Position numbers and translations under genes: made by a program
DNA from: an uncultured Bacteroidia bacterium
GTDB taxonomy: Bacteria > Bacteroidota > Bacteroidia > Bacteroidales > UBA932
Direction of reading: 5' to 3'
DNA: 64,000 bases
NCBI GenBank assembly: GCA_902773925.1
Contig: CACYGI010000002.1
Span: 286,990 to 350,989, forward strand
The notes under the pieces: generated by a model
What the model was told of the DNA's origin: nothing
Databases searched by the model: none
The model's input: only the letters and a program-made list of their open reading frames with translations
Shown: piece by piece, positions 24,989 through 35,130 of the stretch
Layout of the letters: each line of letters starts with the position of its first letter
Position numbering within the stretch: position 1 is the stretch's first letter

Positions 24989-27900
24989 TTAGGGAACGAC
25001 GATTCCGTCCTTATAGAGAGAGCCATTCATCGACTTGATATAGAGCGTATTAATGCGGATATAACGATCTTCGCGAGGAGTAAGCGTAACGCTGGCGGAG
25101 AGGTGGCCGCGCGGGATATGCCAGACATACTGATTGTTGCTGCCGGGATAACGCTCGATAGTACCAACTGACGGGGTGAACGACTCCGGATCAAAGATCG
25201 TCGTGCCGCTCGTCTGGAAGAAGAAATCAACATAGAACAAAGTCTGGGTGGAATTCTTGCTGGTAATGGTCATCGTATAAGTCTCTCCGGCGTCCAGACG
25301 GATATATCCTGAGGGCTCGTCTGAAATCTTATCAAATTCAACCGTCACCTTACCATTATCCTCGGCATAAGTAAACCAGGGCCTTTCCAGTGTAAACCCA
25401 TATTCGTTGCCACTCTTGAGCACATTGCTGCTTGTGATTTTCATCGTACGGATATTACCCTGGAAACGGCCGCAAGTGAATGTTTTGGTGATATATCCGG
25501 GCGATGAGAGAGAAAATGACACGTCTCGCAGGCCACCGATCGTACGGAGTTCTATCTCGTGATAATTATTGTCACCGCTGGAATGACGCGGGCTGCTTGG
25601 GCTATAAGGGAACGTTATCTCCTTGCCTATCACCTTCGGTTCCTGCAATCCTGACAATATGGAAAGCGTAACCGGAGTATTGATCTTGTCAGGATGATCC
25701 TTGTAGCCGAAAAGAATCGTCTTCTTGTCATCCTTATTGACATAGCCCCAGGCGACGTTGGACCATAGATTGGTGGCCCAGTAGCCGTTGCTGGAACTCA
25801 GAGGATGACCGTCCAGAAGACCGGCAAACGGGAATTCATACGCCTTCACGTGTCCGTCTTCATAATCATTTGCATACAGATCTACCGCAATATCTCCGTC
25901 ATTCGTAGTCGTGATAAACGTCAGTTCGACAAGATGGCTCTCCGGTTTATAGTAGTAAGACTCCGGATAAGGTCCAGGCGTAATACCCTCGGAAATGCAG
26001 CGCAGGCCGCGCACCGAAATCAGAATCCTCGGATAATCGAGCGGATAAATGCCGCCCGGATCTTCAACCATCTCGAAAGAAAGCGGTATCTCTGCCTCTG
26101 ATTCCATCGGAATCGGGACATTGATTCCCAGATTAACGAAACTTTTATAATTGAAGTGAGTAAAGGTAGCAGAAGTTTTGTCGAAATACTCGTTCTGCAC
26201 CCATACCGTCGTCCCGCTCTCGGCTATATTCGTGCGGAAATAGCAGTCAAACGAGCGCCACATCATCTCATCGTCATCCTGGTAGCGTGCAAGACCGAGA
26301 TAATCATTCCAGGTAATGGTACGCAGGAACTGGAATGCAGGCTTGCCGGCATAACCGGGATGCTCGGAGATCGAAGTACCCGAAATCACAGGCAGATTAT
26401 TGCCGGGAACCGTATTGTCAGGCGTCAAGGTCATATCTTCCGCCTCTATGACAAACTCCAGAGGGAACATACTTTCGACCAGACCGTCAGGAATGTTGAC
26501 CGTCACCGTCTGGCTTGCGCCCATCTCGGCTGGAATACGGTCCGCAGCAAAGTGCATTGACATCTTCTGGATCGGCTGAATCGTAATGGTAACATCGCGA
26601 TACAGTCGGCCATACTCGTGCGTCGCAGTGATGCGGAGAGTCTGGCTCCTGACCGTACGGCCAGGTGCGACATTGCAGAATGAAATCTGCCTCCAGCCAC
26701 GGCTGCCCTGCTCTTCGGAAGCAGGTCCTATGGACAGGTTATACAGGATATTATCACTTCCACCATCTGTCGGTGCAAGCAAATCCACACGGACTCTATC
26801 GGTTTCCAAAATCGGCTCTCCCTCGATAGAGCCGAACCACGCATTGAGCACCTGAACCGGATTATTTTCATCGTGCTCATCTGTAAATGTCTGCGACATC
26901 CACGGCGTGACGTGAAGACGGCCGACACCGTCGGAAATATCGGCAAGGTGGCCGGTTGAAATATCCGCCGAAACGTCCGCACTGCCGGCAGAAGCCGCTG
27001 CAGCAGCAGGAGTGCTCTGTCCGGGAGCAAGAATCTTCTTGACGACAATCTGGTACTTGAAGTTGCGATAGATCGGATAATAATCGGAATACCACGACGT
27101 CTGGCCGTCCACTATCTCGGACCTGGTCTCCATAAGGTCGACTTTGTAGTAGTAATTGCCCCAGTGAAGTGAATCCGAAGGATTGTGGTAATGACCGTAA
27201 ATTATGACGTAAGACTGCGGGATGGCCGGCGAAGGAGCAGGCCTCTCATAAAGAAATACCGAACCTCCTTCTGCGAAGGATACCCTCTCCCCGCTCGGCA
27301 TCAGGAACTCCGTCGAGTCGGGAATCGACATATCGAACGTCGTGCCTGAAGGAAGGTTGGCGGCATAATGGAGCGAATCTTCGAGGTAAGCAAAACCCAG
27401 ATCCTGATAATTCTCGAGGAAACCGGTTTCCGCGCTGTAAGGTGCTATCGAACCGCGGGAAGGAACATTTACAACCGCAAAACTATACGGCGTAAAATTG
27501 GAATCATCCAGCGAGGATATCTCGATTTTAGCCCAGTTGCGGATAAGAGGAATCTCCTTGAAAGCGGCAAGAGTCGTACTGTCTGCAATATAACCGGAAC
27601 CGCCTTCAGGAATAACGTTGCCGTTCCTGTCTATGAAATAGCCGTCGCTGTTACGCTTGGCCTGAATGCCGTGCGGAAGGTGTATCGTCTGCCAGTAACT
27701 CATCTCCCCGTCCGCGGAAAGCTGCATCGGAATAACCGCGTTGTCATAACCGAACGGGAGCGTCGAAGGACCGTTACCGAGGAAATGTATCGTTCGCGGG
27801 CTTTCGGACATTGCGATGGTCACCGAGAACTTGTAGCAGGGCACAGTGCGATAGACTATGGTGCTGTCCTTGTCAACCATCGGGTATGTATAGTCCTCTA

Positions 27901-28180
27901 CTCGCTCGGGATAGGCCTGAGCGTACTCCTTAAGATAACCCGAACTGCCGAATACGGCCACGTAGAGATTGTTGAGCACGCCGCCCTCGCCGAGAGCCTT
28001 CGTCTCGGGAGCGGTAAATCCAGGTACCGAGAATTCGATGGTAACCTTCCCGTCCTCGGGAATCTCTTTCGAGCCGACCGTATCGTCGTTCTTATCCCAG
28101 AACTTCCAATCGAAATCCTGGGCACAGGAGCAGAGCGCCAGCACCGTCAGAACAAACATTATGACTCTGCGCATTCTCAT
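24989..28180 (-). CDS. DUF4906-type fimbrial lipoprotein, probable tip component
   Basis: 1063 residues from ATG 28180, which overlaps the previous stop as ATGA; an in-frame ATG six codons earlier is less likely. The signal peptide ends in the lipobox LALCSC. An N-terminal fimbrillin-like region (KVTIEFSVPGF, then LNNLYVAVFGSSGYL) and the EIPLIRNWAKIEI segment match DUF4906 proteins of Bacteroidales fimbrial loci. The rest is beta-rich with several Ig-like stretches. It is the last gene of the operon. Large distal subunits of FimA-type pili sit at the tip and contact host or partner cells; the ligand is unknown. Confidence 0.75.
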   Translation of the reverse strand: MRMRRVIMFVLTVLALCSCAQDFDWKFWDKNDDTVGSKEIPEDGKVTIEFSVPGFTAPETKALGEGGVLNNLYVAVFGSSGYLKEYAQAYPERVEDYTYPMVDKDSTIVYRTVPCYKFSVTIAMSESPRTIHFLGNGPSTLPFGYDNAVIPMQLSADGEMSYWQTIHLPHGIQAKRNSDGYFIDRNGNVIPEGGSGYIADSTTLAAFKEIPLIRNWAKIEISSLDDSNFTPYSFAVVNVPSRGSIAPYSAETGFLENYQDLGFAYLEDSLHYAANLPSGTTFDMSIPDSTEFLMPSGERVSFAEGGSVFLYERPAPSPAIPQSYVIIYGHYHNPSDSLHWGNYYYKVDLMETRSEIVDGQTSWYSDYYPIYRNFKYQIVVKKILAPGQSTPAAAAASAGSADVSADISTGHLADISDGVGRLHVTPWMSQTFTDEHDENNPVQVLNAWFGSIEGEPILETDRVRVDLLAPTDGGSDNILYNLSIGPASEEQGSRGWRQISFCNVAPGRTVRSQTLRITATHEYGRLYRDVTITIQPIQKMSMHFAADRIPAEMGASQTVTVNIPDGLVESMFPLEFVIEAEDMTLTPDNTVPGNNLPVISGTSISEHPGYAGKPAFQFLRTITWNDYLGLARYQDDDEMMWRSFDCYFRTNIAESGTTVWVQNEYFDKTSATFTHFNYKSFVNLGINVPIPMESEAEIPLSFEMVEDPGGIYPLDYPRILISVRGLRCISEGITPGPYPESYYYKPESHLVELTFITTTNDGDIAVDLYANDYEDGHVKAYEFPFAGLLDGHPLSSSNGYWATNLWSNVAWGYVNKDDKKTILFGYKDHPDKINTPVTLSILSGLQEPKVIGKEITFPYSPSSPRHSSGDNNYHEIELRTIGGLRDVSFSLSSPGYITKTFTCGRFQGNIRTMKITSSNVLKSGNEYGFTLERPWFTYAEDNGKVTVEFDKISDEPSGYIRLDAGETYTMTITSKNSTQTLFYVDFFFQTSGTTIFDPESFTPSVGTIERYPGSNNQYVWHIPRGHLSASVTLTPREDRYIRINTLYIKSMNGSLYKDGIVVP

Positions 28181-30648
28181 CGTTCCCTGTCCCCCCAAGT
28201 AAATATAGTCCTGTCCTCCAGTTCTCCGTCTCCCCAGAACCAGGTATCATATACGCAGCGCGTAAGTGCCGTAGCCTTGGTCGGAGCATCCTCCACATCG
28301 TGATCAAGCACGTGGATAGCACCGTTCGCAGACCAGTAATAACTGTTCTTCGAGAAGAGGAAGGTAAACATCTTGTTGGCCGAAAGCATTGCTATAAACC
28401 GGATTTCGCCCCGAGTAGGCAGACGCCACCGGCCCGCCGGATAGCCGTCCTCCTGATATGAGGCACAGCGGAAGAGCGCCTCGGCAAACGGGGTGCCATC
28501 ATAATACTCTATACCGCCGAACTTGGATGCAATACGGTATGCAGGTGCCATCAGATTGCGCGTCCTGCCCGAAGTATCCGTAGGATAATACCAGGTAAGG
28601 GTACGTTCCTCCCCTGTGGAGTACAATTTGCCGTCTATTTCTTCGAGAGAGGGGGCCGTAGAGAATGTACGGGGGGTACCGAATGCCGTTTTGACATCAT
28701 AGAGATTGTCAACCGAACTCTTTCGCGGATCACCTATCAGGAAGTCGGAACTATCCGGAAGGACGCTGATATTCATCAGGAAGATGTTACGGCTGCCGCC
28801 GGTGTAATTGATGATGCGCCACTGAAGATCCTGCATCTCGGGAATCCAGCGCACCGTACCACCGGTACGGGAATCCCACGTTTCGCCCTGCTCAACATAA
28901 ACATTGGCCAGCGAATCATAGAGCGGACGCTTGAGCTGTGCGTTATCCACATAGACATAGCCGTTATACTTATAGCCTGACGTCCGGTCCGAATTCTCGT
29001 GTGACTCGATATAGATTGCGGGACGCTGAAGCACCTTTATAGTCTTACGGAACGTCGTATCATCCTGCCGGTCGCCGTGAACCAGCGTATAACTGACAGT
29101 ATATGGCGAATAGTCGAACAGCGTATCCGTATAGTTGTTGTTGATCGTATGCTGGAACGTTACGGCCGTTCCGGTATTGGTCAGCCATTCCTTTCCGCCG
29201 TTGATAGCCCGGCGCTGCGCCTCGTCATACTCGAGATAATAAGAACCGACGGGATAAAGGCTGCTGTAGCGGCTGCCCGAGGTGACCTTGCAGACTGTTC
29301 CTCCAAGGTGTTCGCCGCTTGTCTCCTCGCCGTAATACGGCCGGGTGACGCTTATATCCCTGATGACGACCGGATGGCTTGAGGTATATGTGAGATTGAC
29401 GGGATCGGAGATATTATGGAACTCATACGACGTATCTTCAACGGACAGATAGCGGGCCATACCTATCTCCGCGTTCTTGATTACGATGTCCTTATCCTGC
29501 CAGTATTCGATGTAGCACCAGCCGTCGAAGATGGTCACCATAGCCTCGTCCGTTTCGGAACCGAGAATACCCACGTTGATGTCAATGTGATACCAGTTGT
29601 TGCGCACGAAAGAACGCTTGAATTCGCTGCGGTAATCATCCGGAATGACGACCTTATAGTAGAACTGACGCTGCGTGGAAGAAATGTTGTTGAGCGAATC
29701 CGCATCGCGTTTCCAAGGCACCACGAGTTTCAGGTAAGGCTCCTTGCGCGGGCTTTCGTTTGAACCGTAATCCCACTTCTGCGGATACATATATGACGGA
29801 TATGTATTGTAGAATTCGCCGTCTTTCTCGAAATAGAAATGCAACTGTTCCTCCATATCTGTGTATGCGAAATACATCGGATTGTTGCGATAGCTGAAAT
29901 ATGTCGGATCCTGCTCTTTACGGCCGTCGAGAGTTACGTCGCTCACGCCGTTGACCAGATAGATATTCATACCGCTGAGCATCGGACGCCAGACCTCCTT
30001 GCCGATGCGGACCGTATCGGCCACGTGGACACCGACGGTCATCTTGCAGGCATAACGGATAAGGTCGATGGTGGCGGCAGCCGCCACGACCTGCGCACGT
30101 CCGCGAAGTATGAGATTGTATTGTCCGCTCATCACGAATCGGGCCTGACGGTGATTGGAAGGCGAAACGAAGTCCGAATCGACCGTAAGTGCATACAGAT
30201 CTTCGAATGAAGTACCCGAAAGATCCGACTCGTCCGCAACGATGGTATCGGGATAATTGGCTATGGCAAACACCGTACAGGTGCGGATATCGGTCGGAGA
30301 AGTCGGGAAGATAAGCGTATTGATCTGCTCGGAAGTCATATCGATACGCATCACGTCGCTGCGGCGTTTGCCGGAAACACGGCGAACGTGCCACGTAGCG
30401 TCATTGAGCGTATCTCCGCCCGGATAGAAGAAGAAATCCACCCACGAGATAAGATTCTCGTTGTAGCGGTCCACTCCGTCCATCGCACCGTTATTGCCGG
30501 CACGCGTCTCCAGATCGCCGCCCGTCTTGAGGGTAATCTCAATGCAGGGGCCTGAAGCCGGCCAAATATCGTCAATCAGCTTTTCGCAGGAGAAAAGCGT
30601 TGTCGAAGCGGCGACGACCAGAAGCAATATGAACACCCTGCGCATCAT
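28177..30648 (-). CDS. Fimbrial-locus lipoprotein with C-terminal FSMP-like domain
   Basis: 823 residues. The lipobox is TTLFSC near residue 20. The N-terminal 200 residues resemble fimbrillin accessory subunits (ENLISWVDFFFYPGGD, then CTVFAIANYPD). The C-terminal about 130 residues (GRWRLPTRGEIRFIAML, then NSYYWSANG) look like the C-lectin-like domain found in Fibrobacter major paralogous proteins and Bacteroidales surface proteins. It may be a tip or accessory subunit that adds a binding head to the pilus. Start and stop each overlap a neighbour by 4 nt (ATGA), indicating translational coupling. Confidence 0.7.
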   Translation of the reverse strand: MMRRVFILLLVVAASTTLFSCEKLIDDIWPASGPCIEITLKTGGDLETRAGNNGAMDGVDRYNENLISWVDFFFYPGGDTLNDATWHVRRVSGKRRSDVMRIDMTSEQINTLIFPTSPTDIRTCTVFAIANYPDTIVADESDLSGTSFEDLYALTVDSDFVSPSNHRQARFVMSGQYNLILRGRAQVVAAAATIDLIRYACKMTVGVHVADTVRIGKEVWRPMLSGMNIYLVNGVSDVTLDGRKEQDPTYFSYRNNPMYFAYTDMEEQLHFYFEKDGEFYNTYPSYMYPQKWDYGSNESPRKEPYLKLVVPWKRDADSLNNISSTQRQFYYKVVIPDDYRSEFKRSFVRNNWYHIDINVGILGSETDEAMVTIFDGWCYIEYWQDKDIVIKNAEIGMARYLSVEDTSYEFHNISDPVNLTYTSSHPVVIRDISVTRPYYGEETSGEHLGGTVCKVTSGSRYSSLYPVGSYYLEYDEAQRRAINGGKEWLTNTGTAVTFQHTINNNYTDTLFDYSPYTVSYTLVHGDRQDDTTFRKTIKVLQRPAIYIESHENSDRTSGYKYNGYVYVDNAQLKRPLYDSLANVYVEQGETWDSRTGGTVRWIPEMQDLQWRIINYTGGSRNIFLMNISVLPDSSDFLIGDPRKSSVDNLYDVKTAFGTPRTFSTAPSLEEIDGKLYSTGEERTLTWYYPTDTSGRTRNLMAPAYRIASKFGGIEYYDGTPFAEALFRCASYQEDGYPAGRWRLPTRGEIRFIAMLSANKMFTFLFSKNSYYWSANGAIHVLDHDVEDAPTKATALTRCVYDTWFWGDGELEDRTIFTWGDRER

Positions 30649-32159
30649 ATCACGAATCTATATACTGCATCGACGGCCTCCGTATTGGCATCGATAGTTC
30701 GCCCGTCATCGGTCTCCACCGAGAAGGACAGAGTAATAAACTTACCGCTCAGATCCTCGTCCAGGTCAGGATTACGGCGGATATCGATATCTATGCGTCC
30801 GTTATTGACGGACGGGTCAATTCGCTCGATTTCGGGAGAAACCGAAAATGCATACGCATCGCCGATCGAACGGATCATAAGACGAGCTCCGACAGGCGTA
30901 TTGATGATAATGTGCCCCTTCGCAGCCGTACCGGGCAGCAGGCGCGCATCATAATGATCTTTCGAAGTATAAACCAGATCCACGGAGGCGGTATCTACCA
31001 CGAACTTGGACGACACGTTCACGGACTCGTGGGAGAAATCCACATAGAAGCGGTTATAGTCCCACGGCTGCACGCTCAGTGCCAACTGCAGGTTACGGCC
31101 GCTCAGGAAGTAGCCGAACAGCGTCCAGGTCCTGTTGCGCGCGAAATCTCCGGGCGCAGCCATATTGAACTCGCGGATGCGTTCCTTGCCGTTGATCGTA
31201 TATTCGATGCGGCCCATAAGACGCTGGTCGCTCTCGCGGAAATATGTATATCCGAGATCGGTGAGCGTACCGTCGGCAACCGCATCATCGAGCAGGCGGC
31301 GGTATGTATCGGGATCCTGATTGACATAGATCAGGTTCTCGGGCATATCGTTGTCGGCAATTTCCGAAGGCCCGTCGACTATATAGGACATCGAGACATA
31401 ATTGCTAGAAAGAATCGGATCGTCAAGGACTACGCCCGACTGCTCTGTGGTAAAGACATATTCCTTGAGCGGAATCGTTCCTCCGGAAAGAATGATGCGG
31501 CGGATGGCGACTTCATCTTCCTCCCCGCCTTCGGTTTTGGTCTTGCAGAAAACGTAGCGAAGGCGCGAGACCGCACGCGTGAGACTCACCGTCCCGACGC
31601 GAAGTACCGGAGCCTCGCCACGGATAGTCATATTCTTGCGGGCTACGCTCATCGGCAGGCCGAGAGACGAATCGACCGCGTGGACCGGATGGGTAACGCC
31701 GAAGCCATAATAAGGCCCTGTCTCGGAATCCTCGAAAAATGCATCGTTAAGGTCATCCCAGGTGGATTCCTCATCCAGATCACATCCGATGGAAGCGGCA
31801 TTGCCAAGCACGAACACATCCACGTCCGGAGCCTGTGCTGCAAATTCGCGGCTCACCGCAAGAGCATAGTTGCGGACACCTCCGCCGGCAGGGAAATCCT
31901 CTTCTTCGAGATTGCGCTGTGCGACCAAACGATGATTATCGGAACGGAAAATCCAAAGCGAGAGGCTGTGCAGGGCATTCTCCACATCGAAAGCGGGCAT
32001 CTCGCCAACATCGGCTTTCGTCGTCTCCTGCATTGCAGGAAAATCGATTGCAACCGAAAGCGTAGGGCCGTTTTCGGTAGGGACATTGTCGGGGTGGCAG
32101 GCGGTCAACAGGACCGTCAGCAACGAAACAGCAAATATGAGCACACGCCTTTTCATCAT
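30645..32159 (-). CDS. Fimbrillin-family accessory lipoprotein
   Basis: 504 residues with lipobox LLTAC. The N-terminal half has the fimbrillin pattern: a short polar stretch, VENALHSLSLWIF, then a VDVFVLGNAAS strand as in the FimA/Mfa superfamily. A C-terminal beta-sandwich follows. It sits fourth from the end of the operon and overlaps both neighbours by ATGA. It is likely a minor pilin comparable in position to FimC/FimD or Mfa3/Mfa4, but the exact equivalence cannot be read from sequence alone. Confidence 0.7.
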   Translation of the reverse strand: MMKRRVLIFAVSLLTVLLTACHPDNVPTENGPTLSVAIDFPAMQETTKADVGEMPAFDVENALHSLSLWIFRSDNHRLVAQRNLEEEDFPAGGGVRNYALAVSREFAAQAPDVDVFVLGNAASIGCDLDEESTWDDLNDAFFEDSETGPYYGFGVTHPVHAVDSSLGLPMSVARKNMTIRGEAPVLRVGTVSLTRAVSRLRYVFCKTKTEGGEEDEVAIRRIILSGGTIPLKEYVFTTEQSGVVLDDPILSSNYVSMSYIVDGPSEIADNDMPENLIYVNQDPDTYRRLLDDAVADGTLTDLGYTYFRESDQRLMGRIEYTINGKERIREFNMAAPGDFARNRTWTLFGYFLSGRNLQLALSVQPWDYNRFYVDFSHESVNVSSKFVVDTASVDLVYTSKDHYDARLLPGTAAKGHIIINTPVGARLMIRSIGDAYAFSVSPEIERIDPSVNNGRIDIDIRRNPDLDEDLSGKFITLSFSVETDDGRTIDANTEAVDAVYRFVI

Positions 32160-34078
32160 TCGAGCACTACATAGGCCGAGGTTGACATTATCCAGTTAAG
32201 TTTGCACTGCACGCCGAGGATCAGCTGGGCCTCGCCCATTTCCGGCACTGCCACGTGCGCATTTTCCATCGAGGAAACGATGCAGCGGGCCGTGGTGAGA
32301 TGATCCTGCATAAAGACGCGCGGGAACGCCGGATCCGAAGAATGCTCCAGAAGTCCGGCAAGGTAAAATTTACTTCCGGGAAGAATGACGCCTTCAGCGC
32401 CGGTAAATGCCGCACCGCTGTCGTTGCGCAGTTCGAGGAAGAAATATATATCCGTTTGCGCCGGGACGGGAAGCACCAGCGTACGGACCTGCTTTGATTC
32501 CGACGTAGTAAGATACACACCGGAAACCTGATTGTCATAGAGATAGTATTCGTCAGCCGACTCATCCGGGGTAAAATCGAAATTCTGGCGGAACTGGCTG
32601 CCGACTATGATGCCCGTTACCGGGAAATTGGTACCGGATGCCTGACAGTACGTACGGATGTCGCCGTCCGCATCGGGAAGATTGGGAACGGAAGCCTTGA
32701 CGGTCACGGCCAGCAGGGCGCAAGCATACTGCAGGGGGTTGTCAATCGCGACTGCGCGGGTACCCTTGGTAATCACCTTGCCTTGGCGATAGACGCTGAG
32801 TATCTGCGACCAAGAGGTCTTTTCAGCCGTGTAATTCTCATAAATATTGTTGCTTGACGCCGTACTGACAGTCGAATTGGTGAAGTAGTAGAGCGACGGC
32901 ATATAGCAGAAGCGGTCGAGGGCTGCGATACCGTCGAGACCCTCTTTCACGACCACGAAACGCAGGCCGTTCCAACGCAGGACGGCAGCACCTTCGGGAA
33001 GTCCGAGATTGGAAGGGTATCCACGCTCATCTGCATCCCTGAACCTTATCTTGCCTTCATTATCCATATTCAGCAGACCTCCGTCGACAAGATTCCTTAT
33101 GCGCTGCAGCAGCACGTCACGAAGACCTTCGTAGAGCACCGCATTGGTAAAAGTGGAAGTCTCGTCGCCTTCGGTCAGGACGGCCGGATATTCGATGCCG
33201 CCTGCCATATGGTAGTACAATTCGGTGTTATCGCTCTCATAATCGAGGAGGCGGCTGTAAAGCGTCGTAAGCAGGTATTCCAAATTGTGACCTGCACCCG
33301 TCATCAACTGTCCGCCGCTTGTAAACCAATCGAAATAACTGCGGAGGGCAAGGTCCTCAATCTCTCCGTTCCACTGAATGTATGCGCGGGAACTGTACCA
33401 CACGCCGTTACGATGGTAATAATAATCCTGCGCATAAGTTGCGGAAGTTGCCACGTAACTGAGAATCTGTGCCAGCGACGTGGCCGTCCCGACAGTGGCG
33501 GTGGTAACGATGGGGTCGGGAGAAAACGTGATTTCCGAAGCCGCACGCATCTGTTCAGATTCATCCCAGCCGGTCTCTATCAGTGAACCGTTGATGTGCT
33601 TTGTCTCCGCTTCCGTGCCCTGTACCACGATAGGAGCCTTGCCGTAAATCAGCACCGAAGCCGTGCCATTCGGGAAGGCGGCGTACGCATCGGGATAGAA
33701 ATGCGAATGGTTGTTGCGGACAAGACCTGTATGGTATGTCGAGCCTGAATATGCCCGTTCATCGATTAAGGATGAAATGGACGGCAGGCCGTTCGGGTGG
33801 CCGCAGGCAACGTCAGTACCGACTATTGCGTCACGTGTATCGAAAGGCAGCACGCGGATATCGTCCACTCCGCGGAAATTAGGCACGGTGTCTATTTCGG
33901 TCACGATCGAAGTGAATGCCTTGCTCTCAACGGACGACGGCGCAGCTTCCAGCGACAGGGAGAGATCCACCGGCACCAGACTGCCTGCAGTGCGGACCTT
34001 CCGCTCATCTTCCTTAGTGCAGGAGAAACTCAGCAATGAAACTGCGATAACGGCTAATATGGCAATCCTGCGCATCAT
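32156..34078 (-). CDS. Second Mfa1/FimA-type fimbrillin, intact
   Basis: 640 residues with lipobox LLSFSC. It aligns by eye with the interrupted major subunit upstream: shared features include SVLIYGKAPI (against NVLLFYGKAPY), the TRAVAIDNPLQYACALL segment (against TRAVAMTYDINYGVAML), FPVTGIIVGSQ (against FKLTGIIIGGQ), IYFFLELRNDSG (against VHVALEFRNDTG) and the RVFMQDH strand. It is therefore a paralogue and a candidate alternative shaft subunit. ATGA overlaps on both sides couple it to its neighbours. Confidence 0.78.
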   Translation of the reverse strand: MMRRIAILAVIAVSLLSFSCTKEDERKVRTAGSLVPVDLSLSLEAAPSSVESKAFTSIVTEIDTVPNFRGVDDIRVLPFDTRDAIVGTDVACGHPNGLPSISSLIDERAYSGSTYHTGLVRNNHSHFYPDAYAAFPNGTASVLIYGKAPIVVQGTEAETKHINGSLIETGWDESEQMRAASEITFSPDPIVTTATVGTATSLAQILSYVATSATYAQDYYYHRNGVWYSSRAYIQWNGEIEDLALRSYFDWFTSGGQLMTGAGHNLEYLLTTLYSRLLDYESDNTELYYHMAGGIEYPAVLTEGDETSTFTNAVLYEGLRDVLLQRIRNLVDGGLLNMDNEGKIRFRDADERGYPSNLGLPEGAAVLRWNGLRFVVVKEGLDGIAALDRFCYMPSLYYFTNSTVSTASSNNIYENYTAEKTSWSQILSVYRQGKVITKGTRAVAIDNPLQYACALLAVTVKASVPNLPDADGDIRTYCQASGTNFPVTGIIVGSQFRQNFDFTPDESADEYYLYDNQVSGVYLTTSESKQVRTLVLPVPAQTDIYFFLELRNDSGAAFTGAEGVILPGSKFYLAGLLEHSSDPAFPRVFMQDHLTTARCIVSSMENAHVAVPEMGEAQLILGVQCKLNWIMSTSAYVVLE

Positions 34079-35115
34079 TCCAGCGGCACCTCCACATTAT
34101 AACCGTCCTGCCAGTCGAGAACGACGCTCACGCCGATGGTGGCATCGCCGGGCTGGACAGATCCGTTTTCCTGTACTTTGGCTTCAATTATCTTCAGATG
34201 ACCTGCCTCGAGAGGAGAATGAATGCCCAGAATGGTCTGGGTGATGGTGCCGTCCGGCATTTCGGTATATACATAGTAACGCCAGAGCGACTTCTCCGTG
34301 TCAGAATCATCAGTATCTGCTTTGGTTGTCGTGAGACTGTCCCTCGAAGGGAAATTGACAGTAGTGAAGCAGTAGTAGCCAGGATTTTCGAGGGGCAGAG
34401 TTTCAGCCCTCACGACAGGGCTGTAATCGAATACGTAAGTGCTGTCGCAAAGGTTAAGGCCTGTAGCAAAACCTTCTGCATAAGCACGGATCGAGCGCAC
34501 TCCGGAGCCGAGAGTATCTACTACCAGTGCGGTAGCGCTGTTGGCCATATAGAGTGTCACGTCGAAATGCTGGTCCGCGGTTTCCTGATTGATTATGAGG
34601 TCTTCACGAGCCGTGAACAGACCTGCGGCGTGGCAGGGGACCGTATCGCGAACCAGTTGCGAGAGCCGCGCACCGTGGCATAGTTCCGCATTGTCAAAGG
34701 AGAGGTCTCCTACGCGGTAGAGATTTGCCACAGCCAGATGGCGGTAATCGCGGATTGGAATGTAAAGAGTAAAACTGGTCTGGTTGTCTTCCAGAACGTG
34801 AGTCTCGTGATGAAGCCTGAGGGAATCACCCGCAGCCTCGTCGCGCACCACGTCATAGAATCCCAGATCCACGTCATAAGCCTTGTCCAGGAATATCCTG
34901 GAGAGGAAATCATTCAGCGCCTGCGATACGGACTGATCGGTGACGACCTCGAGCTGCGTCTCGATTTCGGCCTTGATATCGGCGACCAGACGCAATTCGT
35001 AGTCCATCCTGTAGTCCGTCTCGCAATTGGACAAATCCTCATCCACGAGGCCGCAGCCGGTGAAGGCCGCGACCCCGGTAAGGATAAGGAAAATATATGT
35101 CCGGATGCGCTGCAT
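34075..35115 (-). CDS. FimB/Mfa2-family fimbrial anchor lipoprotein
   Basis: 346 residues with lipobox AFTGC near residue 21. It follows the major subunit by 15 nt, the position of FimB and Mfa2, which stay lipid-anchored in the outer membrane and set pilus length. The EDLSNCETDYRMDYELRL start and the IRDYRHLAVANL strand are characteristic of the family. Assignment rests on these and on gene order. Confidence 0.82.
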   Translation of the reverse strand: MQRIRTYIFLILTGVAAFTGCGLVDEDLSNCETDYRMDYELRLVADIKAEIETQLEVVTDQSVSQALNDFLSRIFLDKAYDVDLGFYDVVRDEAAGDSLRLHHETHVLEDNQTSFTLYIPIRDYRHLAVANLYRVGDLSFDNAELCHGARLSQLVRDTVPCHAAGLFTAREDLIINQETADQHFDVTLYMANSATALVVDTLGSGVRSIRAYAEGFATGLNLCDSTYVFDYSPVVRAETLPLENPGYYCFTTVNFPSRDSLTTTKADTDDSDTEKSLWRYYVYTEMPDGTITQTILGIHSPLEAGHLKIIEAKVQENGSVQPGDATIGVSVVLDWQDGYNVEVPLE

Positions 35116-35130
35116 CAGACTAGTAGAATA